A DNA stretch of 64,000 nt from Deltaproteobacteria bacterium (GTDB lineage: Bacteria > Myxococcota_A > UBA9160 > UBA6930): positions 1 through 64,000 of the forward strand of contig JAJDAQ010000065.1 of NCBI GenBank assembly GCA_029261815.1, given 5' to 3'. The position numbers were made by a program, and so were the translations under genes. The notes beneath the pieces were generated by a model. That model was not told where the DNA came from, did no database searches, and worked only from the letters and a program-made list of their open reading frames with translations. Each line of letters opens with the position of its first letter. Position 1 is the stretch's first letter. Positions 29,501 through 39,079 of this stretch are shown piece after piece.

Positions 29501-30853
29501 GTGAGCGAACGCATCCTGATCGTGGACGACGACCCCGGCCTCCGGGAGAGCCTCGAAATCTTCCTGACCCAGGAAGGCTATGAGGCCAGCGTCGCTATCG
29601 ACGCCGACGGCGCGCGAGAGCGCGTAGCCAGTCAGACGTTCGACCTGATCTTGTGCGACGTCCGAATGCCGGGAACGAATGGGCTCGACCTTCTGCCCGA
29701 ACTCGTGCGTCAGGCGCCCGGAACCACGGTCATCATGATGTCGGCCTATGGGACCGAGGACCTGGCCATCGAGGCCATGAATCGCGGCGCCTACGACTAT
29801 CTGACGAAGCCCTTTCAGCCCTCAGAGGTCGTACTCACGATCCGCAAGGCGCGCGAACGCGAACGCCTACGCAGGGCCAATGCGCTCTTGCAGCGAGACG
29901 TGACCAAGGCCGTCGGCGAGTCTCCGATCGTGGCCGCGTCCGACGCCATGGTCGAGGTTCTCGACGTCATTGAGCGTGCCGCCGAGTACAAGGCCACTGT
30001 TCTATTGCTGGGCGAGAGCGGTACCGGCAAGGAAGTACTCGCCCGCGCGATCCAGGCGCAATCCACGCGCAGGGAAGAAGCCTTCGTTGCCGTAAACTGC
30101 GGCGCGATCTCGGAACATCTCCTCGAGAGCGAACTCTTCGGCCATGCCAAGGGGTCTTTCACCGGCGCCGACCGCGCACGACGTGGCTTGTTCACCGAGG
30201 CCCATCGCGGCACGATCTTCCTCGATGAGATCGGAGAGCTGCCCTCCCCTCTCCAGGTCAAGCTGTTGCGCGTCCTGCAGGAAGAAGAAATTCGACCGGT
30301 GGGCGAAAGCAAGCCGCACCAGGTCGACGTCCGCGTCATCGCAGCCACCTCCCGGAATCTCGAGAGCGACGTGCGCGAAGGCCGATTCAGGGAGGACCTC
30401 TTCTACCGGCTCGACGTGATCCGCGTCGATGTGCCGCCGCTCCGCGAGCGCGTGGAAGACATCCCGCTGCTCGTTGACCACTTCGTCTCTCACTTCGCCC
30501 GCACACTCGGGAAGCCGGCACAGACCGTGACTCACGAGGCCCTCGAGCGGCTCGTGGCGCACTCCTGGCCGGGAAACATCCGCGAGCTGAAGAACGTGAT
30601 CGAACGCGCACTCATCCTCTCCGAGGGAGAGCGCGTCACCTTGGCGGAGTTGCCGCGTGCGCTCAGTGAAGCAACCAAGGAAGCTCCGACCACGCGCGGC
30701 GGCCTATCGTTGAAACGCGCACGCGCACGTTTCGAGCGAGACTGGATCCAGCAGGCCCTCGACCAGACCGGCGGCAACCGGACTCACGCCGCCAAGCTCC
30801 TCGAGATCAGCCATCGCTCACTGCTGTACAAGATCAAGGAGTACGGGCTCTAG
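29501..30853 (+). CDS. Sigma54-dependent response regulator (NtrC/PilR-like), GSFTGA variant
   Basis: Receiver SERILIVDDDPGLRES...CDVRMPG; GESGTGKE; GHAKGSFTGADRARRG; Fis HTH GGNRTHAAKLLEISHRSLLYKIKEYGL; GTG start at 29501 (alternative GTG 29483). Confidence 0.92.
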   Translation: MSERILIVDDDPGLRESLEIFLTQEGYEASVAIDADGARERVASQTFDLILCDVRMPGTNGLDLLPELVRQAPGTTVIMMSAYGTEDLAIEAMNRGAYDYLTKPFQPSEVVLTIRKARERERLRRANALLQRDVTKAVGESPIVAASDAMVEVLDVIERAAEYKATVLLLGESGTGKEVLARAIQAQSTRREEAFVAVNCGAISEHLLESELFGHAKGSFTGADRARRGLFTEAHRGTIFLDEIGELPSPLQVKLLRVLQEEEIRPVGESKPHQVDVRVIAATSRNLESDVREGRFREDLFYRLDVIRVDVPPLRERVEDIPLLVDHFVSHFARTLGKPAQTVTHEALERLVAHSWPGNIRELKNVIERALILSEGERVTLAELPRALSEATKEAPTTRGGLSLKRARARFERDWIQQALDQTGGNRTHAAKLLEISHRSLLYKIKEYGL

Positions 30854-30883
30854 CACCGCCTCCCAGAGGCACTCCGAAACGAG

Positions 30884-30918
30884 AAGGGCCGGCTCGATCG
30901 AGGATCGAGCCGGCCCTT
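30884..30918. terminator. Bidirectional hairpin terminator between convergent genes
   Basis: Perfect 16-bp stem aagggccggctcgatc-gag-gatcgagccggccctt followed by tcggttt. Confidence 0.8.
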
Positions 30919-30946
30919 TCGGTTTATCGACAGATCGGGAGCCTCG

Positions 30947-31267
30947 TTAGAGATACTCGATCTTGATCGTGATCTCGCGCGGCCGCGTGGTCGACACGCC
31001 GACCGCCCACTCGACCATGATGTAGGACTCGGTCCCACCCGGCTCCGGAATCTCGGCGAACGAGATGCGGTTGCCTTCTAGCCAGATCACGGCGCTAGGA
31101 TCGACGTGCATCCGCTCGCCCTCTTCCAACACCAGGATACGGGTGGCGTCGATCTTCTCCTGGATGACGGAGGCATTGATCTCCGTCTGACCGCTGGCCG
31201 AGCTCGCCATGAACAGGCCGAGTAGCGCGACCATCCACAGGATCCGGTTGTTCTTCATGATTCGCAT
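30947..31267 (-). CDS. Small secreted protein downstream of pilY1 (PilY2-position)
   Basis: Signal peptide MKNNRILWMVALLGLFMASSASGQ; 12 nt after pilY1 stop. Confidence 0.72.
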   Translation of the reverse strand: MRIMKNNRILWMVALLGLFMASSASGQTEINASVIQEKIDATRILVLEEGERMHVDPSAVIWLEGNRISFAEIPEPGGTESYIMVEWAVGVSTTRPREITIKIEYL

Positions 31268-31279
31268 CTTCGCGTCCTC

Positions 31280-34200
31280 CTAGAATTCTCGCCAGTACAT
31301 CTGGCCGACGCCCTTGAAGCCCTGGGGCAGCGGGCAGTCCGGGTTGGTCGCCTTGTCGCAAGACGGCTTGCACGGCGGCGTGGTGCACTTCGGTCGACTC
31401 GGGTCGATCAGGTCACCGTTCTGGTTGTTGATCACGATCGAACTCTTGCCCGAGGGGTCCAGCGACATCGTGATCTTCGGCGCGGTCGGGAGACCGGAGC
31501 CAAGGCTCACGTTCGTGACCGGGTTCCCGGTTCCGGCATCCGTGAAGAGGCCCTCGCCACACTGCACGCTGAAGGCGTAGAGGTAGGCATCGCCCGTTGC
31601 GTCGCATGGATTGGCAGCCACGGTGGGCACGTAGGACGCCGCGAATGTCACGAAGAAGAAGATGTCCGTCGGCGTGATGAACTTCTCTCCGTCCTGACCC
31701 ATGATGAAGAAGCCCTTCTTGCCCGTCACACTCGCGCACTGCGTGGCACCAAGCGGTGTCGTCAGGTCAACGAGGTCGGTCTCGACAAGGGCGCTAGCAG
31801 TCCCGAGCGAGTTGAACGGGTCGCTATCCACCACCGAGTAGAGGCGGTTGTTCTCGGCCGTCGTCAACGGGTCGCCCATGTACTGGAGGTGCGTCCGCTC
31901 GCCACTTCCGACCGTCACCCACAGCTTGCCACTGTCGAGAACCGCCGTCGGGGCGAAGAAGAAGCTCTTCCAGCGCCGCACACTGGCTACGGCATCGAAG
32001 TGCGAAGGTGCCTCGAAGAACTTGCTGAACTTCCAGGTGCTGTTCTGGTCATAGTCGGTCGTCGAACTGTTGACCGAGTCGTGCCCGATCCCCTTGACCA
32101 CCCACTTCCAGATGTTGCCACCCAGGTCGGCCATGTAGATCGTGTCGATATAACCGTCCGTGTCGAGGTCGAACACACCGGGCGTGCCCGCCATCGCATA
32201 GTGCATGCTGCGTTCCGGGTTCAGCGGGTCATACGCCACCGACGTCGGATCGGTCGTACTCGCCGCCGTGGTCGTCGGGTCGAATTCCTTCTTGGCGATG
32301 ATCTCACCAGTCTGGACATCGATGATCAGGAGAGCACGGCCTTCCGTGGCCAGCGCGTCGTAGCTCGCGTAGTCGTTCGGGTCGCTCTTGCGATCGAATC
32401 CGGTACCGACAACCGCGACCCAGCGATCGAAGCCAGCGCCTCCGTTGTCGTTGGCGTTGACCTTGACCCGGATCTTGCCGATGACGGGTTCCGACCAGGT
32501 CTCGCCCATCATCGACTTGATGGCCGCTGTCGCGTCCTCGCGCGGGAACTCCCAGAGGTAGCAGGGGTAGCCCGCATCCGGGTTACTGCGCGTATTCGGA
32601 CATGTGGTCGAAGCCGTCGCACTCGGATTCGAAATGTCGAGTGCGTAGAACGAACGTCCACCCTGCCGCATTCCGCTCACCAGCACCGTTCGCCATTCCG
32701 AACCGCTCGCAAGCTGCGTATTGATCGTCGGGTTCGTGTAGAACCATGAATCGGACACGCGGGGCGATCCATCGACGGTGTAGAAGTCGCGTGCGCCCGA
32801 GTCCCGCGCCAACTCCTTGGCGTTCTGGCGCACCGGGTACGGCATGAAGCCGATCACTTCGTCGCCAGTGCCGTTGTTGTACGCCGGCGGCGTGGTGCTC
32901 GTCTGCCAGGTGCCCGCGTCGAAGAAGCGCAGGAAGCCGTCGTTGGCACCCGCAATGATCATCTTCTGCCGCGTGGCATAGGTGGCATGGAATCCTCCGT
33001 GGCCGGACTCAGCCAGTCCCGCAGGCGGTCCGGGAACCACGACCGGGTCGGAGTGGAAGATGTCGCCGAGCAGCCACGGGCGCTTGACACAGCCCGCCCC
33101 GCTCTGTCCGAGTTCGCAGCCGCGAATGTTGTCGACGACCACAGTCTTCAGTGCCGTCGCATTCGCGGGCACCGGATTCGCGCCGTAGTTGTACGTCGGG
33201 ATGTCGGCCGCCGTCAGCGCCAGATCCGTCGGCGTGATCGTCGCGTCGTCGAATCGGACCTTCGTCGAGCCGATCGCACCCGTCAGCCGCGTCGTAAACA
33301 GTTGCCGGGTCGCGGGGTTTCGCGCCGTCAGCACGTTCCCCGAATCCCAGAACGGTGTCGCTGTCGACTTGAAGGAACCCAGCGAGCACTCGTTCGGCTG
33401 CTCCGGGTCATTGACGGCGCACAGGCCGCCCGAGTCCAGGATGTGACCCTTGACGTCAATGTCCCAGCTGCGCAGATGCCCTTCCCAGAAGCTGTCCTGG
33501 TCCGAAGGCACGAAGAGGCTGGTGTAGAACTTGCCACCGGCCGCCGTCCGCGCGGCCGGAACGGTCGCGGCCGTGAACGACTGCGACTTCTGGATGATGT
33601 CACTCACCGCGGCGATGATATCGGCCGCGAGCTTCTGCGGATCGTTCGAGAAATAGAACTGGCCGTTACCCTGCGCCGCGGTCTTCGCGAGCAGCGCGTT
33701 CGCGGCTGGCGACGTGGTGAATCCCACCGTGTAGACATCGATCACCTGGGGGAAGCCGTTCTGGTCAACCATGTCGGGCCGGAAGTCGACTTCCTGCATG
33801 AACTTGGCAACGTCGTCGAGATAGAGAGCGCCTTCGCTCCCGTAGCCGGTCTCGACCTCGGCGTCCGGGTTGTAGTCCCCGATGAGGGTTCCGAAGTTTG
33901 CGAAACCGTTCGCGGTGTTCGTCGGCGTCTCGGTGTCGAAGTCATCCTTCGTCGGCTCACCGTCGGTGATCACGATGACGAAGTTCTTCTGACACGGGAA
34001 CTGCACCGGGCTGTCAGGGACCACCGGGGCGCCGGACGTGCTGTGCGCTCCGCTGCGGGCCGTGTGGATGTCGGCCTTGTACGTGTATTCGGGGAAGGTC
34101 CCGCTCGTGGCCGCGGGAGGGCGATCGGCCGCCGTGCGGCTCATGAAGTACGTGTAGACCTGGAAGAGCGTCTCGGCGAGAGGCGTCCACGCCTCGCCGG

Positions 34201-34954
34201 TGAGGCTCTGGATCGCGTCATCGAGGTGCTGCCCGTGCGACTGCGAAACACCATCGAGTGTGTAGACGTTCGGGTTGCCGGTGTTGTCGAGGTAGTCCTC
34301 GATCGGCACCGTCACATAGCCACCGTTCGGGTCACCACCGCGCCGGTACTGGGCCATCCCGAAGCGGACGGCACCCGATGCATTCACCTGGCAGATGACC
34401 TCCTGCAGGACGTTCTTCGAAGCCGAGATGCGCGATCGCTTGTACAGCGAGTACGTGCCGCCACCCACGCAGGACGACCACGTTCCGTTGTTCGAGCTGA
34501 CGACGTCGCTGTAGACCGCGTTCGAAGCGGGACTGAACAGCCAATTCAGGTAGTGGCCGGTCCAGCGCGTCGAGCTACCGCTCGCGGTGACGACCGGGTC
34601 ATCAAAGATCAGGCGCGGGGTGGTCACACAGCCCGTCGATGCGAGTGTGTACGCCTGGGCCTTGAACGTGGTGTCCGTTCCGCCGTTCAGGGTTACATCG
34701 GTGTAGGTCGACCGCACGTTGTACGTGGTGCCGTCCTGGAAGAAGTTGCATGTCGGGTTCGACGTCGGGTCGTAGGTGGGGTGCCACACGACATTGTGCA
34801 TCGAGCCAGAGTTATCGACCTGGAGCATGACGTTGGGCGGCACTGCGGTCGAGAAGAGCGCGGTGTCGTCCGTCGTCTGCGCGGCGCTGCCGAGCGGCAA
34901 GAGCACGCCCGCGATCGCGAAGAGGAGGAAAGTGAGAAGCGTACGTCGATGCAT
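31280..34954 (-). CDS. pilY1: PilY1-like tip adhesin/assembly protein
   Basis: Signal peptide; VWA-like VMLQVDNSGSMHNVVW; FVIVITDGEPTKDDF; C-terminal PilY1 beta-propeller region (VYRR/LSVV-type VSGMRQGGRSFYALDISNP). Confidence 0.93.
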   Translation of the reverse strand: MHRRTLLTFLLFAIAGVLLPLGSAAQTTDDTALFSTAVPPNVMLQVDNSGSMHNVVWHPTYDPTSNPTCNFFQDGTTYNVRSTYTDVTLNGGTDTTFKAQAYTLASTGCVTTPRLIFDDPVVTASGSSTRWTGHYLNWLFSPASNAVYSDVVSSNNGTWSSCVGGGTYSLYKRSRISASKNVLQEVICQVNASGAVRFGMAQYRRGGDPNGGYVTVPIEDYLDNTGNPNVYTLDGVSQSHGQHLDDAIQSLTGEAWTPLAETLFQVYTYFMSRTAADRPPAATSGTFPEYTYKADIHTARSGAHSTSGAPVVPDSPVQFPCQKNFVIVITDGEPTKDDFDTETPTNTANGFANFGTLIGDYNPDAEVETGYGSEGALYLDDVAKFMQEVDFRPDMVDQNGFPQVIDVYTVGFTTSPAANALLAKTAAQGNGQFYFSNDPQKLAADIIAAVSDIIQKSQSFTAATVPAARTAAGGKFYTSLFVPSDQDSFWEGHLRSWDIDVKGHILDSGGLCAVNDPEQPNECSLGSFKSTATPFWDSGNVLTARNPATRQLFTTRLTGAIGSTKVRFDDATITPTDLALTAADIPTYNYGANPVPANATALKTVVVDNIRGCELGQSGAGCVKRPWLLGDIFHSDPVVVPGPPAGLAESGHGGFHATYATRQKMIIAGANDGFLRFFDAGTWQTSTTPPAYNNGTGDEVIGFMPYPVRQNAKELARDSGARDFYTVDGSPRVSDSWFYTNPTINTQLASGSEWRTVLVSGMRQGGRSFYALDISNPSATASTTCPNTRSNPDAGYPCYLWEFPREDATAAIKSMMGETWSEPVIGKIRVKVNANDNGGAGFDRWVAVVGTGFDRKSDPNDYASYDALATEGRALLIIDVQTGEIIAKKEFDPTTTAASTTDPTSVAYDPLNPERSMHYAMAGTPGVFDLDTDGYIDTIYMADLGGNIWKWVVKGIGHDSVNSSTTDYDQNSTWKFSKFFEAPSHFDAVASVRRWKSFFFAPTAVLDSGKLWVTVGSGERTHLQYMGDPLTTAENNRLYSVVDSDPFNSLGTASALVETDLVDLTTPLGATQCASVTGKKGFFIMGQDGEKFITPTDIFFFVTFAASYVPTVAANPCDATGDAYLYAFSVQCGEGLFTDAGTGNPVTNVSLGSGLPTAPKITMSLDPSGKSSIVINNQNGDLIDPSRPKCTTPPCKPSCDKATNPDCPLPQGFKGVGQMYWREF

Positions 34955-34989
34955 GTCGATCTCCCGAATCAGGGTCGGCGTCTTACAGA

Positions 34990-35005
34990 GCAAGCTCCGT
35001 GCCGA
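34990..35005 (-). promoter_or_regulatory. Sigma54 (-24/-12) promoter upstream of pilY1
   Basis: Minus strand TCGGCACGGAGCTTGC; GG-N10-GC spacing; about 36 nt before the pilY1 ATG, with GGGAG Shine-Dalgarno between. Confidence 0.82.
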
Positions 35006-35122
35006 CCCAGGGACATTCTCTAACTGTCTGGATTCATGAAGGTTTCTGAGAACCCACGCGGTGCGACGCAAGCTCTGACACTGCACCGCATTGCGAGGTC
35101 CGCAAGAACCTGCAGACCGCGC

Positions 35123-36166
35123 CTAGCGCGCGTTCGCGGGCGGCGAAGCTTCGGTCGTCGTATTCACGGTCACGTTGAATTCGAACTTCGTGCCCTCGCC
35201 GAAGCCATCCTTCACACCGACCTGGACCGGATGGACCCCGGCCTGGTCCGCGCGCGGGCGCCAGCTGAGTTCACCGGAGAGCGAGTCCATCTGCATACCG
35301 TCCGGGCCGTCTTCGACCCAGAAGCGGAGATTGCGATCTCCATCGGCATCCTCGGCCTCGAACGCGTAGCGAAGCTCGCCACTTTCGACTTCCATCCGCG
35401 GCAGCTGCGTGATCTGCGGCGGCGAGTTCGACATCTCGATCTCGAGCGATTGGCGCGGCGACGAGTCGGTCTGGCCGTCGTTGGCGACAACCTCCACCTG
35501 GACCTTGTCACCGCGTTTCAGCGAAGACGTGTCGAACGAGCGTTCCTCGCCGACGAGCCGGCCATTCGCCTCCCAACGGTAGGTAAAGCGAAGCTTGTCA
35601 TTGTCGTCATCGTTACCTTCGGGGTGCGCAAGCAGTACCTCACCGCGACGAATCAACTGGTTGTCGGGCGTGACGTATACGTTCGTCAGGTAGGGGACAC
35701 GGTTTCCGGCAGCGCTCGTCGCCGAGGCGATCTCGCTCGTGCGGCGGCCGTCCGACGCCACGACCCGTACCTCGATCCGATCCGATTTGGCGAGTGTCGG
35801 GAACGTGATCGTCCCCTTGCCGCTTTCGGTCACCAACTCACCGTTGCGGTACCACGAGAAGGTCAGGCGCACGAAGTCACCGTCCGGATCGTCAGCCTCG
35901 ACCACGGCCCGCACGGGCTGTCCCGGGAGCGGCGCCGAAGGGCTCAACGTGACGCGTCGTACGACGGGCGCGCGGTTCGTGCCGTCGTCTTCGAGTTCGA
36001 CGGCGTCCGCTTCGGCCCCGAAGCCGTCCGCCGCGAACTGCTGATCGACCGACCCCATTGCCTGGACGGCGGAGTCCGTCGACGTTTCTTCGCCGCAACC
36101 CGCCGTCAATGTCGCAAGCGCGGCCGCTGTCGCCAGCGCCGCCCACTTCCGATTGCGTCCCATCAT
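35123..36166 (-). CDS. Lipoprotein with Ig/PKD/cadherin-like repeat domains
   Basis: Lipobox ATLTAGC; NRAPVVRRVTLSPSAPLPGQPVRAVVEADDPDGD..., NSPPQITQLP...YAFEAEDADGDRNLRFWV. Confidence 0.85.
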   Translation of the reverse strand: MMGRNRKWAALATAAALATLTAGCGEETSTDSAVQAMGSVDQQFAADGFGAEADAVELEDDGTNRAPVVRRVTLSPSAPLPGQPVRAVVEADDPDGDFVRLTFSWYRNGELVTESGKGTITFPTLAKSDRIEVRVVASDGRRTSEIASATSAAGNRVPYLTNVYVTPDNQLIRRGEVLLAHPEGNDDDNDKLRFTYRWEANGRLVGEERSFDTSSLKRGDKVQVEVVANDGQTDSSPRQSLEIEMSNSPPQITQLPRMEVESGELRYAFEAEDADGDRNLRFWVEDGPDGMQMDSLSGELSWRPRADQAGVHPVQVGVKDGFGEGTKFEFNVTVNTTTEASPPANAR

Positions 36167-36191
36167 CCCCCCTCCCGGCCCACGCCGGATG

Positions 36192-36731
36192 TCAGTTGTA
36201 GCCGGGCCCACCGGTCATCATCTTGGCTTCGATGATCTCGATCCGAGCCGTCGACGGCCGTCCATCGATGCCGATGCCATTCTGGGCACTCGTGCCCTGG
36301 ACATTGATCTGCCAGAGCGAGTTCAAGAACTGGGTCGAGCCCAGGTTCGCCTTCACGCCCGGCGCCGGACCATCGCCTAGATAGGCGATCCCATTCGGAA
36401 ACGTGGCGGCCGCGGTCGGGTCCGGCCCGTAAGCAGGCAGTGCGTTTTCGCGGTCATAGAGCGCTGCGTCTCCGAGATTCTGCGGCAGAAGGACCAGGAC
36501 GGCGTTGCGGTCCTGGACGTTCAGAACCTGCTGACGTGCCTGGGCAACGCCGGCCTCGGCCGCGTTGAAGGCGCTCTGCGAGCGGTTCTGATAACCGGCG
36601 ATGTTGCGATCCTGGGACGAGGTATCGAGCGCGGCGAGACCGAGTGCTCCCATCATCATCAGGACCAGAACCGCCACGAACATTGCGGCGCCCCGCTGAT
36701 GGCGGTGCTTTCGCGAGTCGAGGGTCATCAT
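36192..36731 (-). CDS. pilX: PilX-like minor pilin
   Basis: RHQRGAAMFVAVLVLMMMGALGLAALDTSSQDRNIAGYQNRSQSAFNAAEAGVAQARQ. Confidence 0.88.
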   Translation of the reverse strand: MMTLDSRKHRHQRGAAMFVAVLVLMMMGALGLAALDTSSQDRNIAGYQNRSQSAFNAAEAGVAQARQQVLNVQDRNAVLVLLPQNLGDAALYDRENALPAYGPDPTAAATFPNGIAYLGDGPAPGVKANLGSTQFLNSLWQINVQGTSAQNGIGIDGRPSTARIEIIEAKMMTGGPGYN

Positions 36732-36766
36732 CTTTGACTCCGTCTGATGGCAGAGATGGGTCGGCA

Positions 36767-37885
36767 CTAGAGCGAGCCTGAATAGGCGTTGCCGCGCAGC
36801 CCGACGTTTCGGGGGCGCACGGTGCGGGTCTGGACCCGGCGTCGGAATCCGTCGGCAGCCGCGACCGGTACCGGCGCATTCTCGAGCACCGGTCGGAGAC
36901 CGAATGCCAGGTTCGGGTCCTGGACCACCGTAACGTCCTGCTGCGCCGAACGGATCACCATGCTGAAGCGGATGGCGCGCAAGAAGGTGTTGTCGACGAG
37001 ACCGGACGTGTAGGGCGTTGCGGCCGTGTCGCCGCTCCACTCACCCGGATCGACAATGCCGTCGTCGTCCGCGTCATGGAAGAATGCGACCTGTAGGTCC
37101 TCGACGTCGTCGGCCAGGATCGTGCCGTTTCGCCACAAACGCGGCTGATTTGGCACCGTGCGATCCACCAGGTACATGTTGGCCGGAATCATCACGAGTT
37201 CGGGTGCGCCGCCACCGAGCGGCACCGGCCCGAGGCCCGCTGGAGCGGGAGCGTGGGTGTTCGCGCCGATCCGAATCGTCCAGTCCACATCGACCGTCAG
37301 ACCCGCTAGCCCCGTCTGGACGACTCGCGTGATCATGCCGCACTGCGCACCACGCTCCGGGTTCTTCTTGTCGGTCACGATGACACCGCCGCCCAGACCG
37401 ACGCCGGGCCAGAAGAAGTCGCTGTCGCTGGCACCGTTCAGGGGAGAATCGTTGTCGTAGGCCAGTAGCGTCTGGTCAGGCTCCAGGGCCCGTCGGCTCA
37501 AGGTGACGTTGTCGGTCCCGTTGCCAGAGTATCCGGCCACGATCGTCGAGCCGAGGCCGGCGTCCTTGAGGTTCGCCGGATTGATGGCCTGCGAATCGGT
37601 GACGAACAGGATGTCGGAACCCTGGAAGTCATTGTCGATGGCACAAGCAGCGCCGCCTTCCTGCACCAACATCCCCGTCGATCGCACTTCCCGCTCGACC
37701 AGGTCACCGATCGCGCGAAGGTTCTGTTGGACCTCGGTCACGTCGTCGACAACCTCGTAGCTACGCGACTGAAACACGAGCACGTTCGTGAGGTAGAACA
37801 TGATCACGGCGAGGACGGCCGACGAGACCATCAACTCGATCAACGTGAAGCCGTGGCGGCGCTTCTGGTGGTTCGGATTCAGCAC
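36767..37885 (-). CDS. pilW: PilW-like minor pilin
   Basis: Prepilin motif RRHGFTLIELMVSSAVLAVIM; VQQNLRAIGDLVEREVRSTGML; GTG start 37885. Confidence 0.88.
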   Translation of the reverse strand: MLNPNHQKRRHGFTLIELMVSSAVLAVIMFYLTNVLVFQSRSYEVVDDVTEVQQNLRAIGDLVEREVRSTGMLVQEGGAACAIDNDFQGSDILFVTDSQAINPANLKDAGLGSTIVAGYSGNGTDNVTLSRRALEPDQTLLAYDNDSPLNGASDSDFFWPGVGLGGGVIVTDKKNPERGAQCGMITRVVQTGLAGLTVDVDWTIRIGANTHAPAPAGLGPVPLGGGAPELVMIPANMYLVDRTVPNQPRLWRNGTILADDVEDLQVAFFHDADDDGIVDPGEWSGDTAATPYTSGLVDNTFLRAIRFSMVIRSAQQDVTVVQDPNLAFGLRPVLENAPVPVAAADGFRRRVQTRTVRPRNVGLRGNAYSGSL

Positions 37886-37895
37886 GCACCAACTC

Positions 37896-38366
37896 CTACG
37901 GATTGTACCGTTGACTTGACGCTGCATAACGACGCAGCGGCATGTTCGGGGTGTCATTGGGCTCGGCCCACGTCACGCGCACATCGATGGTGCGCAGCTT
38001 CACGACGGGGGGAGCCCCTGTCGGCGGGCCATTCGTGACCCGCCAGCTGACGTTGAAGATCTGCGGCGTCGGTGCACCAGCGCCCGCCCCCGCACGTGCG
38101 GCCTCCACCGAATTCACGGCGACGGGGGCCGTAAACCCACCTGTAGGCGCAGTGAGTGCCCACGCCTGGCTCTGCAGGGCTTCCATCTGGCTCTGGCCGA
38201 CATGGGCGGCCTCGGTTACATGACGGCCTACGCGACTGCTTTTCATTGCCTCGATCTGCATCGCGAGCATGCCAAGCAAACCGATCGAAAGGATGACCAT
38301 CGCGACCATCAGTTCGATGAGCGTGGTGCCGCGCTTGTGCTTTCGCGGGTGCGTTCGGCGAATCAT
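37896..38366 (-). CDS. pilV: PilV-like minor pilin
   Basis: KRGTTLIELMVAMVILSIGLLGMLAMQ; ATGA overlap with upstream gene. Confidence 0.88.
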   Translation of the reverse strand: MIRRTHPRKHKRGTTLIELMVAMVILSIGLLGMLAMQIEAMKSSRVGRHVTEAAHVGQSQMEALQSQAWALTAPTGGFTAPVAVNSVEAARAGAGAGAPTPQIFNVSWRVTNGPPTGAPPVVKLRTIDVRVTWAEPNDTPNMPLRRYAASSQRYNP

Positions 38367-39034
38367 TGCGTCCATACGACAGCTCCGGGGTTCCATGAGT
38401 AGACCTTGGTCGTCCCCAGCGGCGACAACACAACGGCGAGATCGCGCCGTGCGGCGAGGCTGACGCCAGGGCGTGCGTTGGTGAAGTAGAGCCCGCCCCC
38501 ACCGGTTCCGATCTGGCCCTGGGTGCAGGTATTGTCGAACGTGATCGGGACACCATCGGGACGGAACGCGACCCCGGTCACGGCGTTCCCGCCGTTATCG
38601 AGGAAGGTCGAACCGGTTGCGAAGGCACCCACACCCGGGTCTTCCGGAACCGGCGCGATCGCGTTGTTGATGCCCCAGCCAACGGTCTGCAAGAGCGGTG
38701 CATCCGTCATGTACTGCCGGATCTCCTCGCCCGGGTTCCAGCAGCAGTCTCCATTCAGATCGTCGAGTACGACGACGGGCGACGGAATAGCGTTGCCGCA
38801 CAGGTCGGTGCCGCCACCGGTCCGAAAGAAGACGATGTGCGACCGCTCGACGTTCACGGACTGCTGGCGGGCAAAGCTCATTGCGTTGGCAACTTCGCGT
38901 GCCCCCTCTCGGAGCCGCATGTTGTCGTTCATGCGTCGCCAGTTGGGGTATGCGACGGCCGCGAGCGCAGCCGCAATCGCGACAACGATCATCATCTCGA
39001 TGAGCGTGAAACCTGCGCGTCGGATTCGCTGCAA
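38363..39034 (-). CDS. FimT/GspH-type pseudopilin
   Basis: RRAGFTLIEMMIVVAIAAALAAVAYPNWRRM; ANAMSFARQQSVNVERSHIVF; TTG start at 39034 preceded by AAGGAG. Confidence 0.87.
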   Translation of the reverse strand: MQRIRRAGFTLIEMMIVVAIAAALAAVAYPNWRRMNDNMRLREGAREVANAMSFARQQSVNVERSHIVFFRTGGGTDLCGNAIPSPVVVLDDLNGDCCWNPGEEIRQYMTDAPLLQTVGWGINNAIAPVPEDPGVGAFATGSTFLDNGGNAVTGVAFRPDGVPITFDNTCTQGQIGTGGGGLYFTNARPGVSLAARRDLAVVLSPLGTTKVYSWNPGAVVWTQ

Positions 39035-39063
39035 AACGGTTCTCCTTCGACAGGGCTCATAGA

Positions 39064-39079
39064 GCAAGCCCCGTGCCGA
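39064..39079 (-). promoter_or_regulatory. Sigma54 (-24/-12) promoter upstream of minor-pilin operon
   Basis: Minus strand TCGGCACGGGGCTTGC; GG-N10-GC; 18 of 19 positions identical to the pilY1 promoter across TCGGCACGGnGCTTGCTCT. Confidence 0.84.

Noticed and set aside
32987-35023. 678-aa plus-strand ORF antisense to pilY1
   Set aside because: Arg/Val/Glu-rich antisense shadow; pilY1 on the other strand has signal peptide and conserved motifs.
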